Positions 9,902 through 20,747 of a stretch of 64,000 nt of DNA are shown one piece after another. Source of the stretch: Zancudomyces culisetae (Eukaryota; Kickxellomycota; Harpellomycetes; Harpellales; Legeriomycetaceae); NCBI GenBank assembly GCA_001969505.1, contig LSSK01000072.1:1-64000 (forward strand), given 5' to 3'. Position numbers and translations under genes: made by a program. Under the pieces are notes generated by a model. It did not search any database and was not told the DNA's origin. It saw only the letters and a list, made by a program, of their open reading frames with translations. How positions within the stretch are numbered: the first letter of the stretch is position 1; each line of letters begins with the position of its first letter.

Positions 9902-12900
9902 TAGTATGACTTTTTTTGCTGAAGTCTTGGTTTCGTTTAGTGAGTTAAAGTTTATGTTTATCGAACTTGCTATCACTATTTGCTTCTCAAGTTATTCGTA
10001 GGATTTCAAAATATCCTCTTTTTTTGATATTGTTGTTAATATTGCTGTTTTTGCTTTTCGTGCGTATATAAAGGGGAGTGGTGTGATTGATTTTTCTTTG
10101 TGCAAGTATATAGCAAGTCGTTTGCGTAACTAAAAATCTTAAACGTTTTTGTAAGAGTTTATAGAGCTCTTTAACAATCGATGATTGCGAAAAGCGGTCA
10201 AGTTCACCACAGGGAGGTTGAAATTACGGAATAAAGGTTAAATTAACTGGCCTAGTAACAAAGTACGCTAAACTTAAAGATATGTTCTAACCTATTCTTC
10301 CTATTTACAGATTTTTTTTATTTAAATAAAACGTGTATTAGTGCCAGTATCTATATCTTTAAAGGAAAGGTATAAGGTATTACAAAAAAAGGTTTTACAC
10401 GAAAACAAAAAGTATAAAGGTGCGTCTAATGATTTAATTAGAAGCAAAAGGTTCCATCTCAATGTATTATATATTTTTGTGTTTAGCTCAGCTTTTTTAT
10501 TCAAGATAGCATAATGAATATAACATGCTATCTCTACAATTGATAGCCAAAGAGTTGTTTCATTTGATAAAGTTCTAATTGTAAATACTATAGTAAAGCT
10601 CTCATCATTTTAGGGGGAGAGGGGGGGGGAGAAAAGAGCAGGAAGAAAAGTTCTAATGATGTATTATAATAAAAACAATCTATCAATTAGAAAAAAGCTA
10701 ATTGACAGTGGTGTGGTTGTTTTATCCACCCATGCTCTTATTGGAGTTTGCCATACAAGATGATAGATTGTAAATTATGAGCTATATTTGTTCTATTTCT
10801 ACATATAGAAATATATTATACGATTAAAAAGAAAATGTTGGTTTTGACTGGCTACGTAATCGCCTCCCTATCTGGCATCATTATATTTTCCTTATTATAC
10901 ATCAAACTTTTTATTATCTATTTATTTATTTATTTATTTATTTATTTATTTGATTGTTTTTTAGTTGCTTTATACTAATTGTTAAGTTATGGTTTTGTTT
11001 GGCACATTTTTTTTCGATATATCGCCCGTATCAAGGATTAGTTGGTTTAAACCAAAGTTTTATATGAACTATGGAATAGTATGTTGTTATTCGCCCAATT
11101 GTTTGTGGCTACTTTTGCTTCAACTCATTATTATTTCAATCCTATGATAAAGACATCACAACATTCCCTTGCAAAAAAAAACAAAAAAAAGGCGTAAATC
11201 AATATTCAATTGGCGTTATACTCAACATTTTTTGTTGTTTAGCTTTTCGGTTTTACCAAAAGAACCCAAAGATCTTCATTAAACACCATTCTACCCGGAT
11301 AACACCTCCGGATTTACTATTTTTTTATATGAAAGGATCCCTCTATTACGGCTTCAGAAGCGCAAATAATAGTCAAGTAGACAATTGTTTACTCAAAATA
11401 ATTAAAAAATAAGCATTCGACAACACTTTATTCATAATGAACTTGATTGTTTCTGTAGATAGTATAATGCAATATCTGGATTAAAAGAAAAACTAAATGT
11501 GGTTTGTACCCTTTAGAGTAATTGTTTTCAATAATCGAGCACAACGCCTTTAATAAAATACATAGCTCGGAACAAATACACCAATTACCTTTTGTCTCTT
11601 GCAGAAGGATATTGGGTACAATTATTAAACATTAGTGATCAATAAAAAAAATAATGACGTTTGCGCCATTAAAGAATAGAACACATTTGTAGTTTTGATT
11701 TTAGGACTAGTGTCAGTTTATGTATGAATTAGCTTTAGCCTAGATAAAAGCCTTTATATAAGACTCTTCAACAAAAACCACACTAATACAAGAAGGACAG
11801 CTATGTATATCTACAAAAAGGCTTTTAACTTTCAGTTGGTTGAAAGTGGTTTTCAAATGCAAAAGAAACCGCCCTGAAATGGATGGCACATTAAAAGATA
11901 TCGCATATTTTACAACAATCATCATTATAACGCAGTATTTTAAGATGTGATCTACAGATATTTCAGTCCTGTCTTTGTATTTACGCGTTTATTTGTGGCA
12001 AGTATGACACTAGCGCAATACAGTCCTAGTCGAAATGACACTGCTTCTACCTCCACAGTTGTAGTACTATCATATTATAAAAAAGGCACCATAAGTTATA
12101 CCGTTGTCTGCAAATATTCATATTGATTATTAAATATGGCAAAAGGTATAGCTGCATCCCTGGAATCCGTAAAAAAATATCTTTGGACTGATACATTCGC
12201 AAAAAGAAAAAAACAATTGCGCTGATAGGCCAAATGTGGTATCTAATACAAACTAACGAGTGTATTATTAAGGTCACAGCTACAAGTATCTAAGATGGAT
12301 ACTGCTAATTTTTATTAAGAGATTTGAAAGTATTTAGTAATTGATGCTGACCAAAACAATGAAAAAAGGGGAAAGGTGTAGAAGGACAGTGCGATGTTGG
12401 CATCCTTTGCTACTGCCTGGTATTTGTCAAGATATATTTATTTTTGAAGTTGCTACAGAGTTCCATTATGTGTCCTAAAATTCAAAATTCGGTTTCCTAT
12501 CAATTATCACATTTCCGTTTTTTTTAAATTTTTCTTACAAGCTAACACATTACCAACGAGTATGTTGTTATGTCTTTGCTTGAGGTTAATAAATGTAGCA
12601 ATATTATAGATAAACAGGCCATCAGCTGTTTTTTTCTTGGCTCGTTAACTTACTATGAGGAATTTTGAGAAAAAAAGCAGTTGGAAAGGTGGCGTGTATA
12701 TTCAACTGCATAATCAGTTTGAGGCATAGCACCACTAGAAGAAACAGAGTAGTTTGCTGTGGTGTACTATTTTGCTTAAGGAAATTAGCTTTGTCAACTA
12801 TTTTTTACATTTTTACTCTTTTCAAATGATTCAGCTTAAGGTTAGGAACAGCTGATACGAAAAGTCATAAATTGGAATTTTTCCTAATATCTTATTTGCT

Positions 12901-13153
12901 GGTTGGGTACGTAATGCGCAGAAAAACTGAGATCAAAAAAAAAGAAAATAAATTGAAAAGTGTAAGCTCAGTTTATCTCCCACTTTCAGAACAGCTTTTT
13001 ATTGTATCTGTTTTTGCTTATAATATATTAGTATTGCAGCAGCTAGTTCGAACAAAAGTTTGGAAAATACGGCTTGTAATTTAACTAGAGCAAGAAGAAA
13101 GCATAACTTATAGTACAGATACCATAGTAGAAAGGAACAAAGATCAGGATAAA
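9902..13153. other. Long intergenic interval (3.25 kb), no recognised gene
   Basis: AT-rich sequence without a credible reading frame or an obvious tRNA. It contains a G-rich tract (10613-10629), a (TTTA)n microsatellite (10918-10951) and several A/T homopolymers. The frames open here have no family features. It may carry promoters of the divergent bHLH and UBA3 genes. Confidence 0.5.
10918..10951. repeat. (TTTA)n microsatellite
   Basis: Perfect tandem tetranucleotide of about eight units in intergenic DNA. Confidence 0.95.
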
Positions 13154-14955
13154 ATGGAGAATTTCTACCAAACGAAAAGCGCATTTGAGCCGGATTTCGA
13201 GCCAAGCGACAAGGTAATATCGATATATACCAATAAAAGCAGTTGTACAAAGTGAATTTAGCATCATTTACTCGATGTATAATAAGAAGAAAAACAAAAA
13301 GCAGCAAAATTGAATGTGAATCGTGTTTTATTGATAGTAAAGTTGAGCCTGCTCACAATTCCTGAAAATACACAAATACCAACTAATAATAGATTGCGAC
13401 AAAGATACGAGATATAAATGTGCTGGTGATAGGAGCAGGTGGCTTGGGTTGTGAAATTTTGAAGAATTTGGTGTACTCTGGTTTCAGAAATATATCTGTC
13501 ATAGATATGGATACAATTGATATCACAAATTTGAACCGACAGTTTTTGTTTAGGTATGATAAAAAGTCTCTTGGCCCATGGCTTCACATGGCGGTATTAT
13601 TATCTAAAAGAACTCACTTAGTATTAAATTTTTCTATTTTTACAACTAGAGAGGAGGATGTTGGTAAGCCAAAGGCGGAAATAGCAGCGCAAATTATTAA
13701 CTCCCGGATAGGAGATAATGCAGTTACACCGTAAGTTTTGCATATTAAATTTTTTAGTATTATGCTTAGGAACATCCATACTCTATGGAATCGTTACGGT
13801 GGTAGGGAGTGGTGGGGGAAGTGGTGAGATGCGTGAAAAATATTAAAATGTACACCGTAAACTGGTATTATTAGATATTTTTGCAAAATTCAGGAAAAGG
13901 ACGAGGGGTTTTATTATGAATTCGACATTGTTATATGTGGACTAGACTCCATTGAAGCTAGGAGATGGATAAGTGCAATGTACGTCGGAATGGTAAATGA
14001 TGACGACGAAAGAAGCTTGAAGGTGATTATTGACGGAGGGACCGAAGGTAAATGAAAACCAGTTTATAAAGGTTATAGGCAGGAAAGGAAGAGTGGAGTG
14101 GAGTGGAGAAGAAGGTTGGAAAATTTTAAACATGTAGAAAGAGGAAGGGGAGGGGGGGGGTAAAGGAGGATTTTATTGCTTAACTATCTACTTGCTATAA
14201 AACTAGGATTCAAGGGACAAACCAGAGTTATTATACCAACAGTTACAGCATGTCACGAATGTGCGGTAGAAATGCATGGACAAAGAGTCCGATATCCAAT
14301 CTGTACGATAGCGAACACGCCTAGGCAACCAGAGCACTGTATAGAATGGGCAGCGCTAATAGAATGGGAAAAGGAAAAGGATAGAAAAGCGGATCTAGAC
14401 GACCCTGAAGATGTTGCGTGGATATATGGACGGGCAAAAAAACGATCTGAGCAATTTGGAATAGCAGGAGTAACCATCCAACTGGTACAGGGCGTTGTCA
14501 AAAACATCATCCCAGCGATTGCAACAACCAACGCAATAATTTCGGCTAGCTGTGTCAACGAAGCTGTCAAGGTGGCCTCGGGATGCCATCCAATGTTGAA
14601 TAACTACATGCTTTATGTGGGGGAGGATGGCGTATATAGCCACACATTCGAGCTAGAAAAAAAAACAGAATGTCTCATTTGTGGCTCATTCAGCATGAAA
14701 ATGGATATGAGCGCAGAGGCAACACTTTCCGAACTTTTGGAAATGCTTGAAACTCACCCAAAACTGCTATTTAAAAAACCCAGTGTTTCAATTAACGGAA
14801 AACCAATTTATTTACAGGCACCACCAACCCTCGAAATCAAATATAGACCAAACCTATTAAAACCTTTGTCAGTACTATTTGCCTCGGGTTCAGTATTGAG
14901 TGTTACAGACCCTAGCCTGCTTACCAGCGTGTCACTAACCATCGCTTTCTTATAG
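13154..14955 (+). CDS. UBA3: NEDD8-activating enzyme catalytic subunit UBA3, five exons
   Basis: Exons 13154-13213, 13393-13553, 13650-13730, 13875-14047 and 14207-14955 join in frame to 407 residues. The introns are 179, 96, 144 and 159 nt, starting GTAATA, GTATGA, GTAAGT and GTAAAT and all ending AG. The product is the E1 subunit that adenylates Rub1/NEDD8 and passes it to Ubc12 for cullin activation; this links functionally to the SCF receptor CDC4 upstream. Motifs: N-terminal FEPDFEP; nucleotide-binding [12 protein letters not shown]; DxD and [17 protein letters not shown]; the zinc cysteine pairs CHEC and CLIC; and the catalytic-cysteine motif [14 protein letters not shown]. The C-terminal ubiquitin-fold domain is present. 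Each splice join recreates residues conserved in UBA3. No ATG occurs just upstream of 13154, although the frame stays open, so an upstream exon is possible. The stop codon overlaps the ZUO1 stop on the other strand. Confidence 0.92.
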
Positions 14956-16296
14956 TGCAAGCTGGTCGAATACCTCTCCAGCGTTGCCTTCTGTCAAGGC
15001 CTTCTCCAGAGCTGCTCTGGCACCTACCAATGCGTCGGCATCCTTATTACCAGCAAAAATTGCATCAAGTTGATCCAAACGCTTGGCTATGTTTTCTGCA
15101 GTTACCTGAACATCACTTCCATATAAATAGTTGTTGTCCTTAATAAGGGTTTTCATTGTTTTCTTCTCCTTTTTGGCTACCTTTTTAAGAGCCTCCTTCT
15201 CTTTCTTGGCGCTTTCCTTTTCTTGTTGCTGGAGTTCCTTCTCTTTGTTCTTTTGTTTCTCTGCTTCCTCAGCTGCCTTTTGTTCTTCTTGTTTTTGCTG
15301 TATTTGCTGCAATTCCTGTTGCTTCTGCTGTTTTAAATCTAACGCACTCTTATTCTGGTTCTTCTTTCTATTTGCCTTGGCCTCTTCCCTAAATTTGGCC
15401 ATTCTTGGATCCTGTCTTGCACAGCTGTCCAAAATTTTTCTGAGTCTTGCTGTATCGTCCTTCTTTCGCTTCTCTCTTGCATTCTTGTTCTTCTTTTCTG
15501 CCCATCTCTTGTTGTCACGGTTATCACTGTTTTCTGAAGGATCTTCGTCCAAGTACTCAAAGCTTCTCCATGACTTCATGTTGTAGAAAAAGTCATAGAA
15601 TGCCTCTACTTCCTCCTTTGTTGACTTGGCTGTTCCAAGTTTTGGAGCTGGTTGGGTCTTTGAGAATCGACCCTCCTTCTCGAATATTGGTCCGAATACC
15701 TTGTAGAAGTCCTTCTTTGGTACATCTCCTGGATCCTCGTCATCTGGAATTCCTGGATCTACTGAATCGAATTGCTTTCTTTTGATTGGATCCATCAAAA
15801 TTTCAAATGCCTTTTGAATGCATTTGAACAACTCGTCGTTTGCTGCCTCTGCAACACCACCTGCCTGTGCAATTCTCTTGTCTGGATGATGTCTCAACAC
15901 CTTCTTTCGTTGCTGTCTGATGATGTCATCTGTCGTAGCACGGTATCTCAGCTTCGACAATCCCAAGACTTTGTAATGGTCCTGTGTTCTCCACTCGCTT
16001 GCCTTCAAGAGCAGCAAGTCTGCTGTTTCCTCCTCATCATCGCCATCACCTCCCTTCTTGCCTTTACCTTTGCTCTTCGACTTGTTCTTAGCTTCTTGTT
16101 GTCTCTGGATCTCCTCGAAGAGTTCGATAACATTGCCACCCTTTTCCTGTTCCTCAACCAGTTTCAGGTACTGTTCCATGTATCCGCCGACTCTTTTGAC
16201 GGTACATTGCACAAGCCCATCAAGCTCTGCGTGTATTTTGTTACCTTGAAATTCGGCGGCAACTTGTGGCAGTTCAATCGCTAATCTTGCTGACAT
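14950..16296 (-). CDS. ZUO1: Zuotin, ribosome-associated J-protein
   Basis: A 448-residue protein, close to the usual zuotin length. The J-domain is at about residues 105-175 (DHYKVLGLSK, HPDK at 137-140, FDSVDP at its end). A zuotin homology segment follows, then a long highly charged Lys/Glu/Gln helix (about 290-375) that contacts the ribosome, and a C-terminal helical bundle. Family role: with Ssz1 it forms the ribosome-associated complex, which stimulates the Ssb Hsp70s on nascent chains at the tunnel exit. The start ATG at 16296 gives the expected N-terminus. There is no intron. The last codons overlap the end of UBA3 by six bases (TTATAG carries TAG on plus and TAA on minus), so the two 3' UTRs must overlap each other's coding region. 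Confidence 0.93.
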   Translation of the reverse strand: MSARLAIELPQVAAEFQGNKIHAELDGLVQCTVKRVGGYMEQYLKLVEEQEKGGNVIELFEEIQRQQEAKNKSKSKGKGKKGGDGDDEEETADLLLLKASEWRTQDHYKVLGLSKLRYRATTDDIIRQQRKKVLRHHPDKRIAQAGGVAEAANDELFKCIQKAFEILMDPIKRKQFDSVDPGIPDDEDPGDVPKKDFYKVFGPIFEKEGRFSKTQPAPKLGTAKSTKEEVEAFYDFFYNMKSWRSFEYLDEDPSENSDNRDNKRWAEKKNKNAREKRKKDDTARLRKILDSCARQDPRMAKFREEAKANRKKNQNKSALDLKQQKQQELQQIQQKQEEQKAAEEAEKQKNKEKELQQQEKESAKKEKEALKKVAKKEKKTMKTLIKDNNYLYGSDVQVTAENIAKRLDQLDAIFAGNKDADALVGARAALEKALTEGNAGEVFDQLAL

Positions 16297-17858
16297 GGTA
16301 GTTTCCGTTTAACTTCTCTTTGCAGGCGCGGTTCGCTTTTGTTTTTTTTTTGTATGAAAAGTTTTATTTTTCTATCAAAAAATTTTTTTGAGCTCTTATA
16401 TCGAAAACAATCAGAATAAAAAAATCTTGAAAAAAAAAATTTTTTTTTTGAAAATTCCAGGCTTGGAATTGCTGGCTTTTGCTAACACATTTCGGTAGTG
16501 ATATTTAAACTATCAGTCAAATGATCAAAAATCAATAATTCGTCTGATATACTGTCATGTTCAAAACGCACACATAAAAAAGATACAACGAGATTGGAGT
16601 ACAGAGTATTGGTGATATCAGGATTTAAAGGCCATCTACAAATGAGATTGGTTTAAATCCTTGCAGCACTTTACTTATCTGGATAAGTATGCTGTATTTC
16701 AGTTGGGTTGGTTCGTATTACAGCTATTTCACTGAAAACCCGACAGTATTTTGATGAGAAACACCAGAAATATTGTAGGGTGATATTTGCAGAGATAGAC
16801 AAGCGCAAGTACCAATAAATCAAAGCACAGGGTACTTCAGTACATGTTTGTACTTAGTGTACTTAGTGTACGCTTGTTGAATGTTTATATCCCAATGAGC
16901 TGCATTCTTTCTTTGCTTAAACTGTATTGTGGTATTTTTAGGTTTCACTATGGCTTCCATCCTATCTAAATGCGTGGATAACTATTGAGGTGGAATGCAG
17001 GAACTACGTGGTAATGGACTTGGAGAGTACATAGCTTATCCACGCTCTGATACTTGTAAATTCTAATCCCCAGCGTATCCTACATACTTTGCATTTTTTG
17101 CATGCTATCTTCATCCATTGTGCATAAACATCCACAAAATAAACACCATTTCCAAATTCTGACAATTTATTGGAGGCAAATGTACTTCTCGCTCTAAAAA
17201 CGCAGTCAAAGGGCAGGAAAATAGGTGAATTTACAAAATCAATGAGATTTGGTGATTGGTGCTGAAAAAGTTGGCTGAAATTGTAACATGCAAACCTAGC
17301 AAGAACAAAATAAAACACGATTCCGACTAGGTTAGAGCTGAAGCATAATCCGAAAGAACAGGTGCTGCATATCTTGGTAACCAAGAGAGTGTGGCTATGC
17401 AACCCTGTATCCCTTCTATTTCTACTATCCTAAATATACTACACTATATTCACTGCGGTATTGAAACAGTATGAATAAAAGACAGAATATTTATATAAAT
17501 AGAATAACAGCATCATAATAATGTTTTTTTTTTCAACAGAGTTATATCACTTTATACTTGATACTTGAACCTTACATTTTCCTTTATTGAAAAACTAATC
17601 ATTTAATCATTTTATCATTTTGTCATATTATCATTTCATCATATTGCCATAATCATATTATCAATACATCACAATCCATACCCTCACGCTATACATTGGA
17701 ATATTTTTTTTTAAAAGAAAAAAGGTGTAACCAACACTTGTACAGAATACAGAGAAAAAAGATAGGATAACTTTATCATTATTATATAACAAAACTTAAA
17801 AGCACAAACATATCAATCACTTTTAACACACTAAGCAATTTGAAGGTTAAAAGCAACA
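16297..17858. other. Intergenic interval between ZUO1 and the secreted-protein gene (divergent promoters)
   Basis: AT-rich with poly-A/poly-T next to the ZUO1 start. It contains a short 10-bp tandem (GTACTTAGTGTACTTAGTGTAC around 16852-16873) and a degenerate TCAT-rich tandem at about 17595-17670. A 132-codon open frame on the minus strand (17402-17004) has no family features and is not called. Confidence 0.5.
17595..17670. repeat. Degenerate ATCATTTT-type tandem repeat
   Basis: About eight imperfect copies of an 8-9 bp unit (ATCATTTT / ATCATATT) in the promoter region of the following gene. Seen directly; no function assigned. Confidence 0.7.
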
Positions 17859-20747
17859 ATGCATATAAACATCTTTGCTCAAGCAATTACACTGTACTTG
17901 GCAACAGTTGAAGGCTTACAATGCTCTGATTTTGGTTCATTGAGGCTGTCTACGCCAGCAAACTATGGCAACAGGATGGCATCCGACTCAACTTATCAAA
18001 TTCTATTCAATAACAACATCAGTAATTCCAAATATAATGCTCTGGTCGATGCCTTAAAATGTAGGAACCTGAACTTGAAACATGTGAACCAGAGATCAAA
18101 GAAACTGATTGTTGATCTTCCAAGTTTTATGGCAGAGGAGTTAGTCATGTCAAGCGATGTCAAGAAGATGTACAAACTAACCCATCGTTCTCGATTTCCA
18201 AGACTTTTAAAGAGGGAGAAAAATGATGTTTCTAAAAATAATGCTGGTGCAGCAAAAATTAACCAGAAACCACAACCACCCAAAGATCAAAAAAATGCTA
18301 AAGACAGAAAGACAATGGAAGCCATGAAGGGAAAAGAAAAGGAAAAGGAAAAGGAGAAAAAAGAAAAGGAGAAAAAAGAAAAGGAGAAAAAAGAAAAAGA
18401 GAAAAAAGAAAAAGAGAAAAAAGGAAAGGACAAAGAAAAGGAAAAGGAAAAAGAAAAGAAGAAAAAAGAGGGAAATAAACGTCTACCAGACACCAAGATA
18501 TCAAAGCCGCCAACCATTAGTACAACTTATACTACATCCGATGAAAGCATAAGTACACCTCCTTCAATAAGTGTGACTGAGTCAATCTCGAGTCTGAGCA
18601 CACCTCCCTCAATAAATGCAATCGAGTCAACCTCGAGTCTAAGCACACCTCCCTCAACAAGTGTGATTGAGTCAACCTCGAGTCTAAGCTCGACTCCAGC
18701 TAGTACCACAGAAAGCAGTCCAGTATCTTCTATTCCAACCTCTACCGCAATTTCAGAACCAATTTCGTCATCCAGCATGGAGAATGTTCAAACCTCAGGA
18801 AACACAAGCACACCACCTTTGCTGATCAGCTCTACTGAAATTGTACCTCCTACCTCGTCAGCTAGTACTGCTGAATCTAGTACAAATGATACATCTTTGC
18901 AATCGGAAGTAGAGCATGTTCTAGAAAGTTCAACAGGAGAAATAGTCAGTAGCACTGATGATAGCTCCAGTGTCAGTACTTCAACTGATAGTATAGCCGA
19001 AGAAATGGACAGCAACGAGGATGCTGATCCAAAGCTGAACAATGCTATTGGTGACTCAGATACACTAATGAACTTTGATGACATGGTTAAAAGCTTAGAT
19101 CTCGACAAAAAGAGTTATGAAAACTTAAACGAGCTTACCAAAAATACAATGACTAACGATGTTCAAGTATACGGACTCGCTTCATTTTTTAAAAGCATTT
19201 TTAAAGGAAAAGCGTTTAAAAAAATGAACAACTCAGAGTATGATGGATATGATCAGGGTGCCGAGCTGAAAAACAATAAGAAAAACGTTCCTCTCTTTGA
19301 TGCTGCGGAACCAAACGCAAATAACAATCAAATAAATGCGCAATATGTACATGTATTAGATTTTGATCCCAAAAACCTCTTAAATGTGAAAATTCTATCA
19401 CTTGCTCAACAAAACGACAACTATCTTCTTGATGATGAGGGTTCGGATGGTACTGATAGTGCAGAAAATACCACGTCTAGTTCAGATTCTACCAGTAGAT
19501 CTGTTAGTACAGTTGTAGTCCAGGTTATTGAAACCAAAACCGAAACAAGTCCCGTAGAATCACAACCACCCTCAGCTGCGACTCCAGCATCGACAGCTGC
19601 TACCTCGAACGAAAGTACAGGTACTATGTCAGTTGATAAACTTGTGGGTACGCTAACAACAAACACTGCTACTATGGCAGCAGAAAGTCTGATAACCACA
19701 ACTGTGTCTACTGTTCCAATATCTTTTAGCTACTCCGGTTTTGCAACCACAGAGATGGTTGGTATTATTAAAACCCTTCCTGCTGGAAGTACAGACACAA
19801 ATGTAAGTACAAGTGCAGATGTACCATCACAAGAACTCTCCACTGTAACCTCAGCAGCTGTTACTTTTACCTACAATGGAAGTACAAGCACTATTTCAGT
19901 TGATATAATTAAAGGTACGCCAACAATGAACACCAATACTGTAGCGACAGAGAATCTGATTGCTACAACCGTTACCGAAGTACCAATCTCTTTTAGCTAT
20001 TCCGGCTCTGTAACCACAGTATTGATTGACGTTATCAAGACTATATCTGTAACTGCAGATACAGCCTCAGAAAGCCCAACAGTTCCAGCAGGCTTGCCAA
20101 AATCCATTCTCGATAGTCTTGACTATGATTTTGAAGACGCAATAATAACTGATGAGGACCCACCTGAAGATAACGAAAAGATAATTGAGATTAATCCAGG
20201 AGATGATGACGATAACAATGGACAGACCGACCCCAACAAAAAAGATATCAACAATGGTATCCAAAAGTACGATATTGGTGGTGATGTTGGTGGTGATGAA
20301 TATGAAAGCAGTAGTAATAGTGATGATGAAAATAATGGGTATAATGGTGGTTCTGATAGTAACTATGGTAATAATGACAACAACGATGGCGACGATGACG
20401 ATGATGATCATGATGATGATGATAGGCCTGGGTTCACCAAGGGCAACAAGAATGTCAGCAACAAAAAAGCCAGTACTAAAAATACTGCATTTCATGCCAA
20501 GGACGCTTCGCAGGGAAAACAAGCAAACGGGGTTTTAAATACATCATCTCTACAGAAAAACGTGACAAAAAACAAACAGTCATCTAGTAACAGAGGTGAT
20601 GCTAACGGAGAAGTAAACCGTATGGCAGGCAGTGAAAAGCTGAACAAATTAAGGATGGAAATGATTGCTAGAAACAGAATGGAATCTTTTGAAAGAAGCA
20701 GGAAGTTCAGTTTAATGAACAGTGATAGGTTCAGAGTACCACTATAA
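17859..20747 (+). CDS. Large secreted, Ser/Thr- and charge-repeat protein with an I9-propeptide-like N-terminal domain
   Basis: A 962-residue protein starting with a signal-peptide-like hydrophobic stretch (about residues 3-19). Residues ~45-105 have the order strand (YQILF), helix, strand (LKHV), strand (LIVDLP), helix, strand (VKKMY), which resembles the peptidase inhibitor I9/propeptide fold of subtilases and of yeast proteinase B inhibitor. A dibasic KR (PRLLKR) follows directly, as a Kex2 site would. The rest is low complexity: a Lys/Glu repeat (~147-205), three 15-residue STPPS repeats (18552-18686), two diverged ~90-residue repeats sharing VPISFSYSG (about 19620-20045), an Asp/Asn-rich stretch (to ~20440) and a basic tail. 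No GPI-attachment tail is visible. No catalytic domain is seen. I do not recognise a named gene; a cell-surface or secreted role is inference. Confidence 0.6.
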   Translation: MHINIFAQAITLYLATVEGLQCSDFGSLRLSTPANYGNRMASDSTYQILFNNNISNSKYNALVDALKCRNLNLKHVNQRSKKLIVDLPSFMAEELVMSSDVKKMYKLTHRSRFPRLLKREKNDVSKNNAGAAKINQKPQPPKDQKNAKDRKTMEAMKGKEKEKEKEKKEKEKKEKEKKEKEKKEKEKKGKDKEKEKEKEKKKKEGNKRLPDTKISKPPTISTTYTTSDESISTPPSISVTESISSLSTPPSINAIESTSSLSTPPSTSVIESTSSLSSTPASTTESSPVSSIPTSTAISEPISSSSMENVQTSGNTSTPPLLISSTEIVPPTSSASTAESSTNDTSLQSEVEHVLESSTGEIVSSTDDSSSVSTSTDSIAEEMDSNEDADPKLNNAIGDSDTLMNFDDMVKSLDLDKKSYENLNELTKNTMTNDVQVYGLASFFKSIFKGKAFKKMNNSEYDGYDQGAELKNNKKNVPLFDAAEPNANNNQINAQYVHVLDFDPKNLLNVKILSLAQQNDNYLLDDEGSDGTDSAENTTSSSDSTSRSVSTVVVQVIETKTETSPVESQPPSAATPASTAATSNESTGTMSVDKLVGTLTTNTATMAAESLITTTVSTVPISFSYSGFATTEMVGIIKTLPAGSTDTNVSTSADVPSQELSTVTSAAVTFTYNGSTSTISVDIIKGTPTMNTNTVATENLIATTVTEVPISFSYSGSVTTVLIDVIKTISVTADTASESPTVPAGLPKSILDSLDYDFEDAIITDEDPPEDNEKIIEINPGDDDDNNGQTDPNKKDINNGIQKYDIGGDVGGDEYESSSNSDDENNGYNGGSDSNYGNNDNNDGDDDDDDHDDDDRPGFTKGNKNVSNKKASTKNTAFHAKDASQGKQANGVLNTSSLQKNVTKNKQSSSNRGDANGEVNRMAGSEKLNKLRMEMIARNRMESFERSRKFSLMNSDRFRVPL
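18321..18470 (+). repeat. Lys/Glu-encoding purine tandem repeat inside the secreted-protein gene
   Basis: Repeats of GAAAAGGA / GAGAAAAAA type encode alternating KEK and EKK units, fully purine on the coding strand. They keep the reading frame. Confidence 0.85.

Noticed and set aside
15131-15586. Cys/Ser/Phe-rich frame on plus opposite ZUO1
   Set aside because: Antisense of the charged Lys/Glu region of ZUO1.
17004-17402. 132-codon frame on minus between ZUO1 and the secreted protein
   Set aside because: No family features and composition like random AT-rich sequence; no supporting splice or start signal.
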